A DNA stretch of 64,000 nt from Flavobacteriales bacterium (GCA_002701365.1 NZUK01000012.1:1-64000), one strand, 5' to 3'; shown: positions 29,245-39,263, counted from the first letter of the stretch. Program-made: numbers and translations. The notes: a model not told the origin generated them from the sequence alone.

Positions 29245-30151
29245 GTGCAATTTATCCATTCTAATTCCGTGTTATAATTTTGACATAACAGATTTGGTAA
29301 AATCCATAAATAAGCTTTGCAAAAATTCGAAATCACTCAAAAAATTCGAAATACTATGTTTTGAAGATGGGTCGACTAAATGCTTTTCTAATATTAGAGT
29401 AGATAAATTAAAAAATGTTAAATACCATAAACTGCAAAATAATATTGGTAGATCTAAAATTAGAAACATGATGGCCAAAACAGCCAATTATGATTGGCTT
29501 TTGTTTATAGATTGTGATTCAAAAATTGCACATTCCAATTTTATTAAAAACTATACAGATCAAATTCATAACATTAAAAAAGAAGACTATACTAGAGTAG
29601 TTTTGTACGGAGGTACAGTTTATGATAAAAAACCACCAAAATCAAATCAAAAACTACATTGGAAATATGGAACCAAAATTGAAACAAAAAGAAAGAAAAA
29701 CTCATTCTCATCTCATCATTTTTTAATTTCTAAAAAATGCTTTACAGAAAAAAATATTCAATTCAATGAGAATATTAACACATATGGATACGAAGATGTT
29801 TTATTTATTGTAGACAATAAATTAAAACCTACATACATTAAAAACCCTCTCATTCATTTAGGGGTCAAAAAAACAATAGATTACATCAAGGACACTGAAT
29901 CTGCAATAGAGAACTTAATTGATTTTTATAAATTTTCAAAAAACAAAAAGAAAATTAAAATTATACAGACATATCATATGATTTCTAAACTTAAACTTAC
30001 AAAAATACTGGTAACATTATTTCAAATATTTAAGCCATTAATTCTGAAAAACATGAAGTCTAACCATCCTTCTCTATTATTATTTCAAATTTATAAAATT
30101 GGGTTTTTATCTCATATGTTGGCAAATAGAAACTTAACTAAAAAACGATAG
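29228..30151 (+). CDS. Glycosyltransferase family 2
   Basis: 307 aa; LSILIPCYNFDITDLVKSINKL, EILCFEDGST, DWLLFIDCDSKI; 17-nt overlap with ftsE. Confidence 0.85.
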   Translation: MCLKSKCNLSILIPCYNFDITDLVKSINKLCKNSKSLKKFEILCFEDGSTKCFSNIRVDKLKNVKYHKLQNNIGRSKIRNMMAKTANYDWLLFIDCDSKIAHSNFIKNYTDQIHNIKKEDYTRVVLYGGTVYDKKPPKSNQKLHWKYGTKIETKRKKNSFSSHHFLISKKCFTEKNIQFNENINTYGYEDVLFIVDNKLKPTYIKNPLIHLGVKKTIDYIKDTESAIENLIDFYKFSKNKKKIKIIQTYHMISKLKLTKILVTLFQIFKPLILKNMKSNHPSLLLFQIYKIGFLSHMLANRNLTKKR

Positions 30152-31210
30152 TAATTTAGATTCTTGATTTTGCCAATTATATTTGCTTTTTGCAGACCTT
30201 AAAGCAGATACCCAATGTGACTTAGGGACAGATAGCAAGTTGTTTATTTGATTAGATACATCCTTGGGAGTTCTTTTACGTATAACTTCACCAATACTGT
30301 CAGCCTCAATAATATTTTTAAACTCAGGCAAATCACTCACCAAAACAGGTATCTCTGCACTTATATAATCAAAAATCTTATTAGGTAAAGAATACCTATA
30401 TGACAAACAAGTATCATCTTCAAATGACAAACCCAAATCAGCTGAACACGTTATTTTAAATAAATCATTAAATGGAAGTTTTCCTAAAAAAACCACCTTA
30501 CCTTCAAGTGATAATCTTTTAACATGATCTTGAATCTGAGGCAATAGATCACCATCACCAACAATGTACAATTTTGCATTAACATATAACATCGCTTCTA
30601 CCATTAAATGAACACCACGATCCTTATTAACAGCACCCTGGTAAATGATTTTTTTTTGAGTAGTTTTTTTCATAGATTCTGTGACTATCCTAGACAAAGG
30701 AAAGTTAGAAATAACTGACATACAAATACCATATTTTTGATTATAATATTCAGCAAAACCATCGCTAACAGTGTATGAAGTTTTAATTTTTTTGATAAAA
30801 AACCTTTCTATTAGCAACCAAATAAATTTCACAAATGGACGCTCATTTAATTCTGGAACCTCAGTAAAAATCTCATGACTATCATATATTAATTTGTTTT
30901 TTTTTAATTTTGACGCAAAGAAATTTGCGCATATAGTATCTAGATCGTTTGATAATAAAATATCACTTTTTTTAGAAATTAAATAAAAAAAAAGTTTTAG
31001 ATTATATTCTAAATAAAATAAAAAACCTTTATTAAAAAACATACTTAATCTAACGGCCGAATAATGTCTTTTACTCAAAGCAAGTGAACATGGCAAAGAC
31101 CTACCAATTAAAAGAACTGTAAACCCAGCTTTAAATAATGAATTAGCAACCTTGTCAACACGCTGATCAGTGGTTAAATCATTGGTGACTGAAATAATAA
31201 CTCTCTTCAA
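30134..31210 (-). CDS. Glycosyltransferase family 4
   Basis: 358 aa; GRSLPCSLALSKRHYS, YDSHEIFTEVPEL, IIYQGAVNKDRGVHLMVEAM, PNKIFDYISAEIPVLVSDLPEF. Confidence 0.85.
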   Translation of the reverse strand: MKRVIISVTNDLTTDQRVDKVANSLFKAGFTVLLIGRSLPCSLALSKRHYSAVRLSMFFNKGFLFYLEYNLKLFFYLISKKSDILLSNDLDTICANFFASKLKKNKLIYDSHEIFTEVPELNERPFVKFIWLLIERFFIKKIKTSYTVSDGFAEYYNQKYGICMSVISNFPLSRIVTESMKKTTQKKIIYQGAVNKDRGVHLMVEAMLYVNAKLYIVGDGDLLPQIQDHVKRLSLEGKVVFLGKLPFNDLFKITCSADLGLSFEDDTCLSYRYSLPNKIFDYISAEIPVLVSDLPEFKNIIEADSIGEVIRKRTPKDVSNQINNLLSVPKSHWVSALRSAKSKYNWQNQESKLLSFFS

Positions 31211-31224
31211 TTGTATTTAGTTAA

Positions 31225-32259
31225 ATGAAAACCAATTATATTAGTATTATGAAGATAATAAATTCTCAATCATTACTAAATTATAATTCTTTTAAAATAG
31301 ATGCTATAGCAAATTTATTTGCTATAGTAAAAAACAAAAAAGACATATTAGACTTATTATCAAATCAAAAAATTAATAAAAAACCCAAACTAATTTTAGG
31401 CGGAGGAAGTAATATTTTAATTACAAAAAATATTTCTGGCCTCGTTATACACAATAAAATTAAAGGAATCAAAATTATTCAAGAAGACAAAGAATCAGCT
31501 ATGATTCAAGTTGGAGCTGGAGAAAACTGGGACGATTTTGTTAAATGGAGTACGCAACATAAATTTTATGGAATTGAAAATTTATCATTAATACCAGGTT
31601 CTGTTGGAGCAGCACCAATCCAAAATATTGGCGCATATGGCGTAGAACTAAAAGATGTTTTTATAAAACTAGAGGCAATAAACTTAACTAATTCAGAGAC
31701 TCAAATTTTTAATAAGTCAGATTGTTTATTTAGCTACAGAGAATCTGCATTTAAGAAACAACTAAAAAATAAATTTATAATTACAAAAGTTTTTATCAAA
31801 TTAAAAAAGACCAAAAAAATTAATTTAAACTACCATATACTCAAAGAAAAAATCAAACAGTTAGGTTTGAAAAAACTAGACAGTCAAAAAATTCGCGAAA
31901 TAATTATAGAAATAAGAAATAGCAAATTGCCAAATCCAAAAAAGATTGGAAATGCAGGTAGCTTTTTTAAAAACCCTATAATTAATCAAGAACAATTGAT
32001 TGAACTACAAAAAAAATACCCTGAAATACCTTTTTTTAAAAAGGAAAAAATAAAAATTCCAGCAGCATGGCTCATTGAAAAATTAAATTGGAAAGGTTAC
32101 CAAGAAGAATCATGCGGAGTATACGAAAAACACGCATTGATTTTAATTAATCACAATAAAGCAACAGGCCAAGAAATTGCTAATCTCTCAAAAAATATTA
32201 AACACAGTGTTTATGAAAAATTTAATATTACTTTAGAGGAAGAAGTTTGTATTTTATGA
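31225..32259 (+). CDS. murB: UDP-N-acetylmuramate dehydrogenase
   Basis: 344 aa; LGGGSNILITKNISGLVI, LSLIPGSVGAAPIQNIGAYGVELKD, SYRESAFKKQ, GNAGSFFKNP. Likely true start at 31249. Confidence 0.95.
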   Translation: MKTNYISIMKIINSQSLLNYNSFKIDAIANLFAIVKNKKDILDLLSNQKINKKPKLILGGGSNILITKNISGLVIHNKIKGIKIIQEDKESAMIQVGAGENWDDFVKWSTQHKFYGIENLSLIPGSVGAAPIQNIGAYGVELKDVFIKLEAINLTNSETQIFNKSDCLFSYRESAFKKQLKNKFIITKVFIKLKKTKKINLNYHILKEKIKQLGLKKLDSQKIREIIIEIRNSKLPNPKKIGNAGSFFKNPIINQEQLIELQKKYPEIPFFKKEKIKIPAAWLIEKLNWKGYQEESCGVYEKHALILINHNKATGQEIANLSKNIKHSVYEKFNITLEEEVCIL

Positions 32260-32465
32260 GTACTACAATAATTATATCAATAGGAATAATTAGCATATGT
32301 TTAATGGGTATAGCAATTAAAATACTCATTAAACCAAATGGACAATTTTCTGGAACATGTGCGAGTAATAATCCTTTTCTAAATAAAGAAGGTGAAAAAT
32401 GTAGTTACTGTGGGGCCGATCCAGGAGATCAATGCAAAAAAGAAGAAAATCCTGATGAAAAGTAA
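32247..32465 (+). CDS. Small membrane protein with C-terminal Cys-rich motif, NqrM-like (Na+-NQR maturation)
   Basis: 72 aa; single TM helix then GQFSGTCASNNPFLNKEGEKCSYCGADPGDQCKK (C..CxxC..C); adjacent to apbE and nqrF. Confidence 0.6.
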   Translation: MYFMSTTIIISIGIISICLMGIAIKILIKPNGQFSGTCASNNPFLNKEGEKCSYCGADPGDQCKKEENPDEK

Positions 32466-33409
32466 TTTAAAGTATCATTATTTTCAACATAAATTAAACA
32501 ACCTGAAATTTGATTTTTTTCCAAAAAGTTTTGTGCACTAGTCAAACCAAATGACATGCAAGCTGTTGCATAAGCATCTGCACTCATACAATTATCATGT
32601 AAAATTGTAGCACTCAACAATTTATTATCAGCAGGCAATAAAGTTTTTGGATTAATCGTGTGACTTATTTTTATCGAATCAGAATAATAATAATTACGAT
32701 ATGAGCCAGATGTAGCAAGTGAAACATCTTTTAAGTTTAAAATAAATGCAAAACCTCTTTCTCGATCTGTTGGCTTATCAATTCCAATTTTCCAACCACC
32801 CCCCATATTATCACCTGAACATCTAATTTCACCGCCAACCTCAATCATAAAATCATCTATATTCATTTTATGAAAATATTGAGCAATATAATCTACTGTA
32901 AAACCTTGAGCGATTCCATTTACATCAATAGTAACTTCGTTGAATTTTATGATTTGATTATTTTGCAATTTTATTTTATCACAACCTATGTTAAGAGAAT
33001 AAGGAATAGAATCATCACTAGAAGCCTTCTTTTTTATTTTATCAGGGCCAAAACCCCAATAATCTACTAATGGTGCAATAGTAACATCAAACATACCATC
33101 AGTTTCATGACATATTTCAATAGATCGTTGTAAAACTATTTCAAGTAATGAATCTATATCTACTACCATACCCGCATTAATTAAGTTAATTAATGAGTTG
33201 TCAATGTAGGAAGACATTGATAAGTCAATATTTTTTAAAAGACTATCTATCTCATAATAACTTATAAGATCATCTAGATGATTATATTTTATCATATAGC
33301 TTGTACCTTGAGTAAAGCCATTCAAACTATGTTGTTGAACATCATCTTGACAAGAAAAAAAAATTAAAAATATAGAGATATATAATATTTTATTCACCAA
33401 AGTCATCAA
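32429..33409 (-). CDS. apbE: FAD:protein FMN transferase (ApbE), lipoprotein
   Basis: 326 aa; lipobox LIFFSCQ, GTSYMIKY, MFDVTIAPLVDYWGFGP, VDVNGIAQGFTVDYIA, GGEIRCSG, SHTINPKTLLP. Confidence 0.92.
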   Translation of the reverse strand: MMTLVNKILYISIFLIFFSCQDDVQQHSLNGFTQGTSYMIKYNHLDDLISYYEIDSLLKNIDLSMSSYIDNSLINLINAGMVVDIDSLLEIVLQRSIEICHETDGMFDVTIAPLVDYWGFGPDKIKKKASSDDSIPYSLNIGCDKIKLQNNQIIKFNEVTIDVNGIAQGFTVDYIAQYFHKMNIDDFMIEVGGEIRCSGDNMGGGWKIGIDKPTDRERGFAFILNLKDVSLATSGSYRNYYYSDSIKISHTINPKTLLPADNKLLSATILHDNCMSADAYATACMSFGLTSAQNFLEKNQISGCLIYVENNDTLNYFSSGFSSFLH

Positions 33410-34712
33410 AGTCTACATTTTCTTCCGGTATACCCCAATCATCACACATTTTCAAAACTGCTTGATTCATAAGTGGAGGACCACAAAAATAAACTTCTAT
33501 ATCTTCGGGGGCCTCATGATTTTTAAAATGGTGGTCAATTACAGTGTCATGAATAAAGCCAACAAAACCATCTCCCTTGTCATCAAGGCCTTTCTTTTCC
33601 ACCCAGTTGTCTTCAGGTAGGGGTTCAGATAGGGCAATATGAAATTTAAAATTTGGAAATTCTTTTTCAATAGCTCTAAAATCATCTAAATAAAATAACT
33701 CTCTTTTTGATCTTCCGCCATAAAAGAAAGTTACCTTTCTTGTAGTTTTTAACGTATGAAATAAATGAAACAAATGCGACCGCATAGGAGCCATACCAGC
33801 TCCACCACCAATATAAACCATTTCATTTTCTGTTTCCTTAATAAAGAACTCTCCATACGGACCTGATACAGTAACTTTATCTCCTGGTTTCAAGGAATAC
33901 ACATAAGAGGAACATACTCCAGGATTTACATTCATCCAAGTATTTTTAGTTCTATCCCAAGGAGGAGTCGCAATACGAATATTTAACATCACTATGTTCC
34001 CTTCAGCAGGATGATTAGCCATTGAATAAGCACGAAAAACAGGTTCATCATTTTTCATATTTAAGTCCCATAAAGCAAATTTATCCCACTCACCTTTAAA
34101 CTTATCTTGACCTGCTTCATCTTTCGGATGAGGTGATATATCCATTTCATTGTAGGCCACTTCAATTTCTGGAACATCAATTTGTATATAACCACCCGCC
34201 TCAAAATCAAGTTTCTCGCCTTCTGGCAGTTTTACAACAAATTCCTTAATAAAGGATGCGACACTATAATTTGAAACTACTTCGCATTCCCATTTCTTTA
34301 TTCCAAAAATTTCTTCAGGAATATTAATATCCATGTCATTTTTTATTTTTACCTGACAACCTAAACGCCAATTTTCTTGTATTTCTTTTCTTGAAAAATA
34401 TGGCTTTTCTGTTGGAAGAATTTCTCCACCACCTGAGTTCACCTGACACTTACACATAGCACAAGTACCACCACCACCACAAGCAGAAGGTAGAAAAATT
34501 TTGTTATCACCGAGCGTTCCCAGGATTGTCCCACCCGGATTAATAGTAATATTTTCCTTTCCGTTGATTGTTAAGGTAACTTCACCAGAGGGCAACAACT
34601 TTGATTTAGCAAAAAGTAATATACTGACTAAAGATAGTATAACAACTAAAAAGAAAACTACTGCAGCAATTATAGTATATATCATAATTAAATTTTTATT
34701 CCCATAAAGCAC
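33390..34712 (-). CDS. nqrF: Na+-translocating NADH:quinone reductase subunit F
   Basis: 440 aa; 2Fe-2S motif SACGGGGTCAMCKCQV, RAYSMANHP flavin motif, YIGGGAGMAPMRSHLFHLF, CGPPLMNQAV. Confidence 0.97.
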   Translation of the reverse strand: MLYGNKNLIMIYTIIAAVVFFLVVILSLVSILLFAKSKLLPSGEVTLTINGKENITINPGGTILGTLGDNKIFLPSACGGGGTCAMCKCQVNSGGGEILPTEKPYFSRKEIQENWRLGCQVKIKNDMDINIPEEIFGIKKWECEVVSNYSVASFIKEFVVKLPEGEKLDFEAGGYIQIDVPEIEVAYNEMDISPHPKDEAGQDKFKGEWDKFALWDLNMKNDEPVFRAYSMANHPAEGNIVMLNIRIATPPWDRTKNTWMNVNPGVCSSYVYSLKPGDKVTVSGPYGEFFIKETENEMVYIGGGAGMAPMRSHLFHLFHTLKTTRKVTFFYGGRSKRELFYLDDFRAIEKEFPNFKFHIALSEPLPEDNWVEKKGLDDKGDGFVGFIHDTVIDHHFKNHEAPEDIEVYFCGPPLMNQAVLKMCDDWGIPEENVDFDDFGE

Positions 34713-35302
34713 ATAAATGCTATGCCCATTAAACCAGTAATAATGTACGTAATACCTAGTCCTCTTAAAGGAGCAGGCACGTTTGAATATCTTATCTTTT
34801 CTCTAATAGCAGCAATAGCAACAATAGCTAAATACCAGCCAACTCCTGATCCTAAAGCAAAAGAAGTAGCTTCTATTATAGTAGAATACTGTCTTTCTTG
34901 CATAAATAAAGCTCCACCTAATATTGCACAATTAACAGCAATTAAAGGCAAGAAAATACCCAGAGAGCTATATAAAGCTGGAGAAAATTTCTCTATAATC
35001 ATTTCAACAAGTTGAACCATTGCAGAAACAACTGCAATAAACATAATTAAACTTAACACGTTTAAATCAACACTAACAAAATTATCTCCCAACCACTGTA
35101 GCGCACCAGCTTTTAAAATTTGATTTTCTAAAATATAATTAACAGGAACAGTAATCCCTAGTACAAAAATAACTGCTAAGCCTAATCCATTAGCAGTAGG
35201 TACGGTTTTAGATACCGCTAAATATGAACACATACCCAGAAAATAGGCAAAAATCATATTATCAATAAAAACACCTTTAATAAAAATATTTACTAAATCC
35301 AT
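34688..35302 (-). CDS. nqrE: Na+-NQR subunit E
   Basis: 204 aa; FIKGVFIDNMIFAYFLGMCSYLAVSKTV, LIAVNCAILGGALFM. Confidence 0.95.
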   Translation of the reverse strand: MDLVNIFIKGVFIDNMIFAYFLGMCSYLAVSKTVPTANGLGLAVIFVLGITVPVNYILENQILKAGALQWLGDNFVSVDLNVLSLIMFIAVVSAMVQLVEMIIEKFSPALYSSLGIFLPLIAVNCAILGGALFMQERQYSTIIEATSFALGSGVGWYLAIVAIAAIREKIRYSNVPAPLRGLGITYIITGLMGIAFMCFMGIKI

Positions 35303-35303
35303 A

Positions 35304-35942
35304 TTAATTTTCTTCTATTAAATCGTTATTTCTAGCTCTTTGCATCCATATAATTAAACCAACAACAATTAAGGCCATAGGTGGTAAAATCATAAGATTG
35401 TTATTCATATATCCCAGTTCATATAGATAATTAAACCCTGGCACTTCGTATCCCATCAATTTACCAGAACCAAATAATTCTCGAACAAAAGCAACGGCAA
35501 CCAAAATCCAACCATATCCAAAAGCATTACCAAGAGCATCTAAAAACGAATCCCACAGCTTATTTCCCATTGCAAAAGCCTCAAGTCTACCCATAATAAT
35601 ACAATTAGTAATTATTAAACCAATAAAAACAGATAATTGTTCTGAAGCATCCGGCAAAAATGCTTTTAATATTTGATCAACCAAAGCAACTAAAGATGCA
35701 ACAACTAACAATTGAACAATGATTCTAATTCTATTAGGGATGTTATTTCTAAGAATTGAAATTATTGAACTCGCCGAAGTCATAACAAAAATAACAGCAA
35801 GGGTCATAACAAGTGCATTTTCTAATTGAGTAGTAATAGCAAGCGCAGAGCAAATTCCAAGCACTTGAATTGTAATAGGGTTTTGATCACCCATAGGGTC
35901 TGCTATTAGCTTTTGATGTTGTTTGTTAAAAAAAGACTTCAT
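35304..35942 (-). CDS. nqrD: Na+-NQR subunit D
   Basis: 212 aa; QVLGICSALAITTQLENALVMTLAV, GLIITNCIIMGRLEAFAM. Confidence 0.95.
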   Translation of the reverse strand: MKSFFNKQHQKLIADPMGDQNPITIQVLGICSALAITTQLENALVMTLAVIFVMTSASSIISILRNNIPNRIRIIVQLLVVASLVALVDQILKAFLPDASEQLSVFIGLIITNCIIMGRLEAFAMGNKLWDSFLDALGNAFGYGWILVAVAFVRELFGSGKLMGYEVPGFNYLYELGYMNNNLMILPPMALIVVGLIIWMQRARNNDLIEEN

Positions 35943-36697
35943 TGCATATTAATATTATTGGTGTTAATTAATTGAGCTGTTGTATCATTTACAATATTGA
36001 TTGCAGAAAAATAATTATCATAAACCTTTAGAGTATTGAATAGCATATCAGACACACCGTCACTAGTAATAGTCCCGCCCGTAATCCCATCAACTTGATG
36101 CATATTACCTTCTTCTGCACCACCTTTTTTTACTTCAATTGAAACAAATTCGCCTAAATAATTTTTAATTTTTTTGCCCTTAAAAGGCAATTCAAAAATA
36201 TCTGTATTTATCTCTGCTCCTAAACCTGGAGTCTCTGCTTTGTGATCAAATACCGCACCATAAACAGTGTTATAGTCTTTTTCTAAGGCAACAAATCCCC
36301 AGACTGGCCCCCAAAGACCAGTACCCGCCATTGGGACAATGAAGTAAGTTTGATTATCTTTCTCTGCAGTGTAAAAAGGATATTTAAAATCATTAGGAGA
36401 AAGTGTTTTATCTCTATATTGAAATAACACGTCAATGTTAAATGCTGAACCATCAATAATTTCGCCTTTATTACTTATAATTGTTTCAGAACTAATATAC
36501 TTCGCGTACTTTTCTTTTGCCTGAGTTCTTGTTGCATCAACACCAATAGCACTTAAAATATCAATCATTTTTTTATCAGCGGCATTTTGTTTTTTTCTAG
36601 GCTGTAAAACTTCCGATGTAAAAGCCAATACTGTACCAATAACAAGTACCATTATAACAGCAAATGTAAACGTATATGTATTACTTTCTTTATTCAT
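35939..36697 (-). CDS. nqrC: Na+-NQR subunit C
   Basis: 252 aa; GTGLWGPVWGFVALE, HKAETPGLGAEI, DGITGGTITSDGV flavinylation region. Confidence 0.95.
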   Translation of the reverse strand: MNKESNTYTFTFAVIMVLVIGTVLAFTSEVLQPRKKQNAADKKMIDILSAIGVDATRTQAKEKYAKYISSETIISNKGEIIDGSAFNIDVLFQYRDKTLSPNDFKYPFYTAEKDNQTYFIVPMAGTGLWGPVWGFVALEKDYNTVYGAVFDHKAETPGLGAEINTDIFELPFKGKKIKNYLGEFVSIEVKKGGAEEGNMHQVDGITGGTITSDGVSDMLFNTLKVYDNYFSAINIVNDTTAQLINTNNINMQ

Positions 36698-37916
36698 TAA
36701 CTTTTATTCTTTTTAACCTTCTATTAATATTTGCCTGAACAACATAGTGATCAATTAATGGAGCCATAATATTCATAAATAAAATTGCAACCATAACACC
36801 CTCAGGATATGCAGGATTAAAAACTCTTATCATAATTGATAATACACCACACAAAAATCCATAAATAATTTTTCCTCTGTTAGTTTGAGCAGCAGATACA
36901 GGATCAGTTGCCATGAAAACCATGCCAAATAAAAAACTACCTATGCATAATTGATGTAAGGGATCTAATGACATAAATAAATTAGTATCCGGGGCAACCC
37001 AATTAAAAATATATGCCATAGATAAACCACCAACAAACATGGAAGCCATGATACGGAAGGAACCAATCCCAGTAAATAATAAGATAAGTGCTCCGATCAA
37101 AATTGCGATTACTGATGTTTCGCCAATAGATCCTGGAATTATTCCAAAAAAGGAGTTAGACAAACTATATAAACCATCTCCAAGGAATTCCTTAGACTTA
37201 TTTATTACTTCTGTGTTTAAAGGATTAACATTTACCAAACTTGCTAATTGACCTAGCGCAGTTTCTCCTGAAATACCATCTATACTATCTGCAGAATGAA
37301 CCCAAACTTTATCTCCTGACATTTTAGTTGGATAAGCAAAAAATATAAATGCTCGAGCTGTCAAAGCAGGATTAACTATATTCATTCCTGTTCCACCAAA
37401 AACTTCTTTACCAATAACAACTGCAAAAATAACTGACAAAGCTAACATCCAGAGAGGAACATCAATTGGCATAGTTAAAGGAATAAGCATACCTGTTACA
37501 AGATACCCTTCATTAACTTGGTGTTTTCTTTGCACAGCAAATGCGAACTCAATACCTAAGCCTACAACATATGATACAATAATTAGGGGTAACACCTTCC
37601 ATAAACCAAATAAGAAGTGATCAAAGATAGAGTATACTTCTTGATATCCGTCCATTCCGCTTGTTAACTGAGAATGATATTGATAACCTGTATTCCACAT
37701 ACCAAATAATAAACAAGGTAACAAAGCAATAATCACTAAAACCATTGTTCGTTTTAAATCTACTGAATCTTTTATGTGAGTACCTCTATTTGATGTATGG
37801 TTCGGTACAAATAAAAAAGTTTCAAAAGCATCATATGCAGGATACAAAGTATGTAACCTGCCTCCCTCCTCGAAATGAGGCTTTATTTTTCTTAATATAT
37901 TATGCATTAACTTCAT
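36690..37916 (-). CDS. nqrB: Na+-NQR subunit B
   Basis: 408 aa; EVFGGTGMNIVNPALTARAFIFFAYP, DGISGETALGQL, multiple TM helices. Confidence 0.95.
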   Translation of the reverse strand: MKLMHNILRKIKPHFEEGGRLHTLYPAYDAFETFLFVPNHTSNRGTHIKDSVDLKRTMVLVIIALLPCLLFGMWNTGYQYHSQLTSGMDGYQEVYSIFDHFLFGLWKVLPLIIVSYVVGLGIEFAFAVQRKHQVNEGYLVTGMLIPLTMPIDVPLWMLALSVIFAVVIGKEVFGGTGMNIVNPALTARAFIFFAYPTKMSGDKVWVHSADSIDGISGETALGQLASLVNVNPLNTEVINKSKEFLGDGLYSLSNSFFGIIPGSIGETSVIAILIGALILLFTGIGSFRIMASMFVGGLSMAYIFNWVAPDTNLFMSLDPLHQLCIGSFLFGMVFMATDPVSAAQTNRGKIIYGFLCGVLSIMIRVFNPAYPEGVMVAILFMNIMAPLIDHYVVQANINRRLKRIKVNE

Positions 37917-39263
37917 TTAACTACACTCTTTTTTTATTAAATCTAAACCTCTTCTTATGATTGACTGAACAGGTATTTTTGAAGTACAAGCAAACTCACA
38001 CAAAGCAAAATCCTCTGAATCAACTTCATATATTCCTAAATGCTCCATTAGTTCTATATCTTCAATTAAGATCGCTTTAATTAATTGCACTGGAAATACA
38101 TCAATAGGCATATAAGACTCATATTGCCCCGTCACTACATAAGCTCTTTCTTCACCATGAGTATTAGAATCTAAATCATATTCTTTAGTAGAACTTAACC
38201 ACGAAAAAAATGTTCTTGATAAACTATATTTTGAAAACCCAGGCAACAACCAACCAAAAAACTCACTATAATTTCCCTCAGGAATAATTGATAATTGAAA
38301 ATCATAAAAACCTAGGTATCCATCTTTTTGTATTCTAGTGCCAGTTAAAACATTACCACTAATAAAACGCTTATCTCCTTCAATCAAATTATCTTGTATC
38401 ATATTGGAAATAGACATACCCTGCATCACTCTGCAGTAACGAGGTTTTTTTACCATTGAACCCGACAACACAACAATTCTTGATCGATCATACTTTGCAT
38501 CACGAAAAAATCTAGCAATTGACACAATATCTTGAGGTGCAAGATACCAAACAACATCTCCTTTATTTATTGGATCAATATGGTGAATCTGAACACCAAC
38601 ATTACCAGCAGGATGTGGTCCATATATATGATTAATTTGTACACCTTTGGCATTATTAAAAACTTTTGCTGCATTAGAATTACCATCTAAATTCAAGTGA
38701 GTTGTACCATCTGTTAGTTGAGTAACAATATCTAAACCTAACTGAAACAAATCAGTATCACCATGAAATACAAAATCATTATCAGGAGCAAGGGGAGAAG
38801 AATCAAAACCCGAAATAAAGATAGATTTTGGCATATCCTGAGGATTTGCGATAGTTGCAAAGGGGCGTTGTCTAATTAAAGGCCAAAGACCTGACACTAA
38901 TAAGTCATCTATAATACTTTGACGATCTAAAGATGCTAAATCTCTTTTTTCAAAGTTTTTATATTTTATTTCTTGATCCGCAGAAATAATAATTTCTAAT
39001 ATTTTTCTTTTTTCACCTCTAACAATGTCATGCACAACTCCACTAACTGGAGAGGTGAATTTAATAGCATCACAATTTTTATCATAAAAAACAACATCTC
39101 CAGCATCAACACGATCTCCAACTTTGACTTGCAATTTTGGAGTTAAAAGATGAAAATCAGTTGGTTTTAGGGCGCAAAAATCTGATTGAGGAATATTAGC
39201 ATAAACTCTATCGGCAATACCTTTGATTTTAATGTCTGCTCCTTTAGATAATTTGATATCCAT
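37917..39263 (-). CDS. nqrA: Na+-NQR subunit A
   Basis: 448 aa; first gene of nqrABCDEF; GPHPAGNVGVQIHHIDPINKGDVVW. Confidence 0.95.
   Translation of the reverse strand: MDIKLSKGADIKIKGIADRVYANIPQSDFCALKPTDFHLLTPKLQVKVGDRVDAGDVVFYDKNCDAIKFTSPVSGVVHDIVRGEKRKILEIIISADQEIKYKNFEKRDLASLDRQSIIDDLLVSGLWPLIRQRPFATIANPQDMPKSIFISGFDSSPLAPDNDFVFHGDTDLFQLGLDIVTQLTDGTTHLNLDGNSNAAKVFNNAKGVQINHIYGPHPAGNVGVQIHHIDPINKGDVVWYLAPQDIVSIARFFRDAKYDRSRIVVLSGSMVKKPRYCRVMQGMSISNMIQDNLIEGDKRFISGNVLTGTRIQKDGYLGFYDFQLSIIPEGNYSEFFGWLLPGFSKYSLSRTFFSWLSSTKEYDLDSNTHGEERAYVVTGQYESYMPIDVFPVQLIKAILIEDIELMEHLGIYEVDSEDFALCEFACTSKIPVQSIIRRGLDLIKKECS

Noticed and set aside
25461-31210. Possible defence or secretion island (TPR + barrel + ATPase + glycosyltransferases)
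   Set aside because: The ATPase is a clear FtsE, the rest are ordinary envelope/glycan genes, and there are no nuclease, toxin, integrase or composition signals.
34501-35015. Plus-strand ORFs antisense to nqrF/nqrE (68 and 97 aa)
   Set aside because: Fully antisense to conserved Na+-NQR genes; shadow ORFs.
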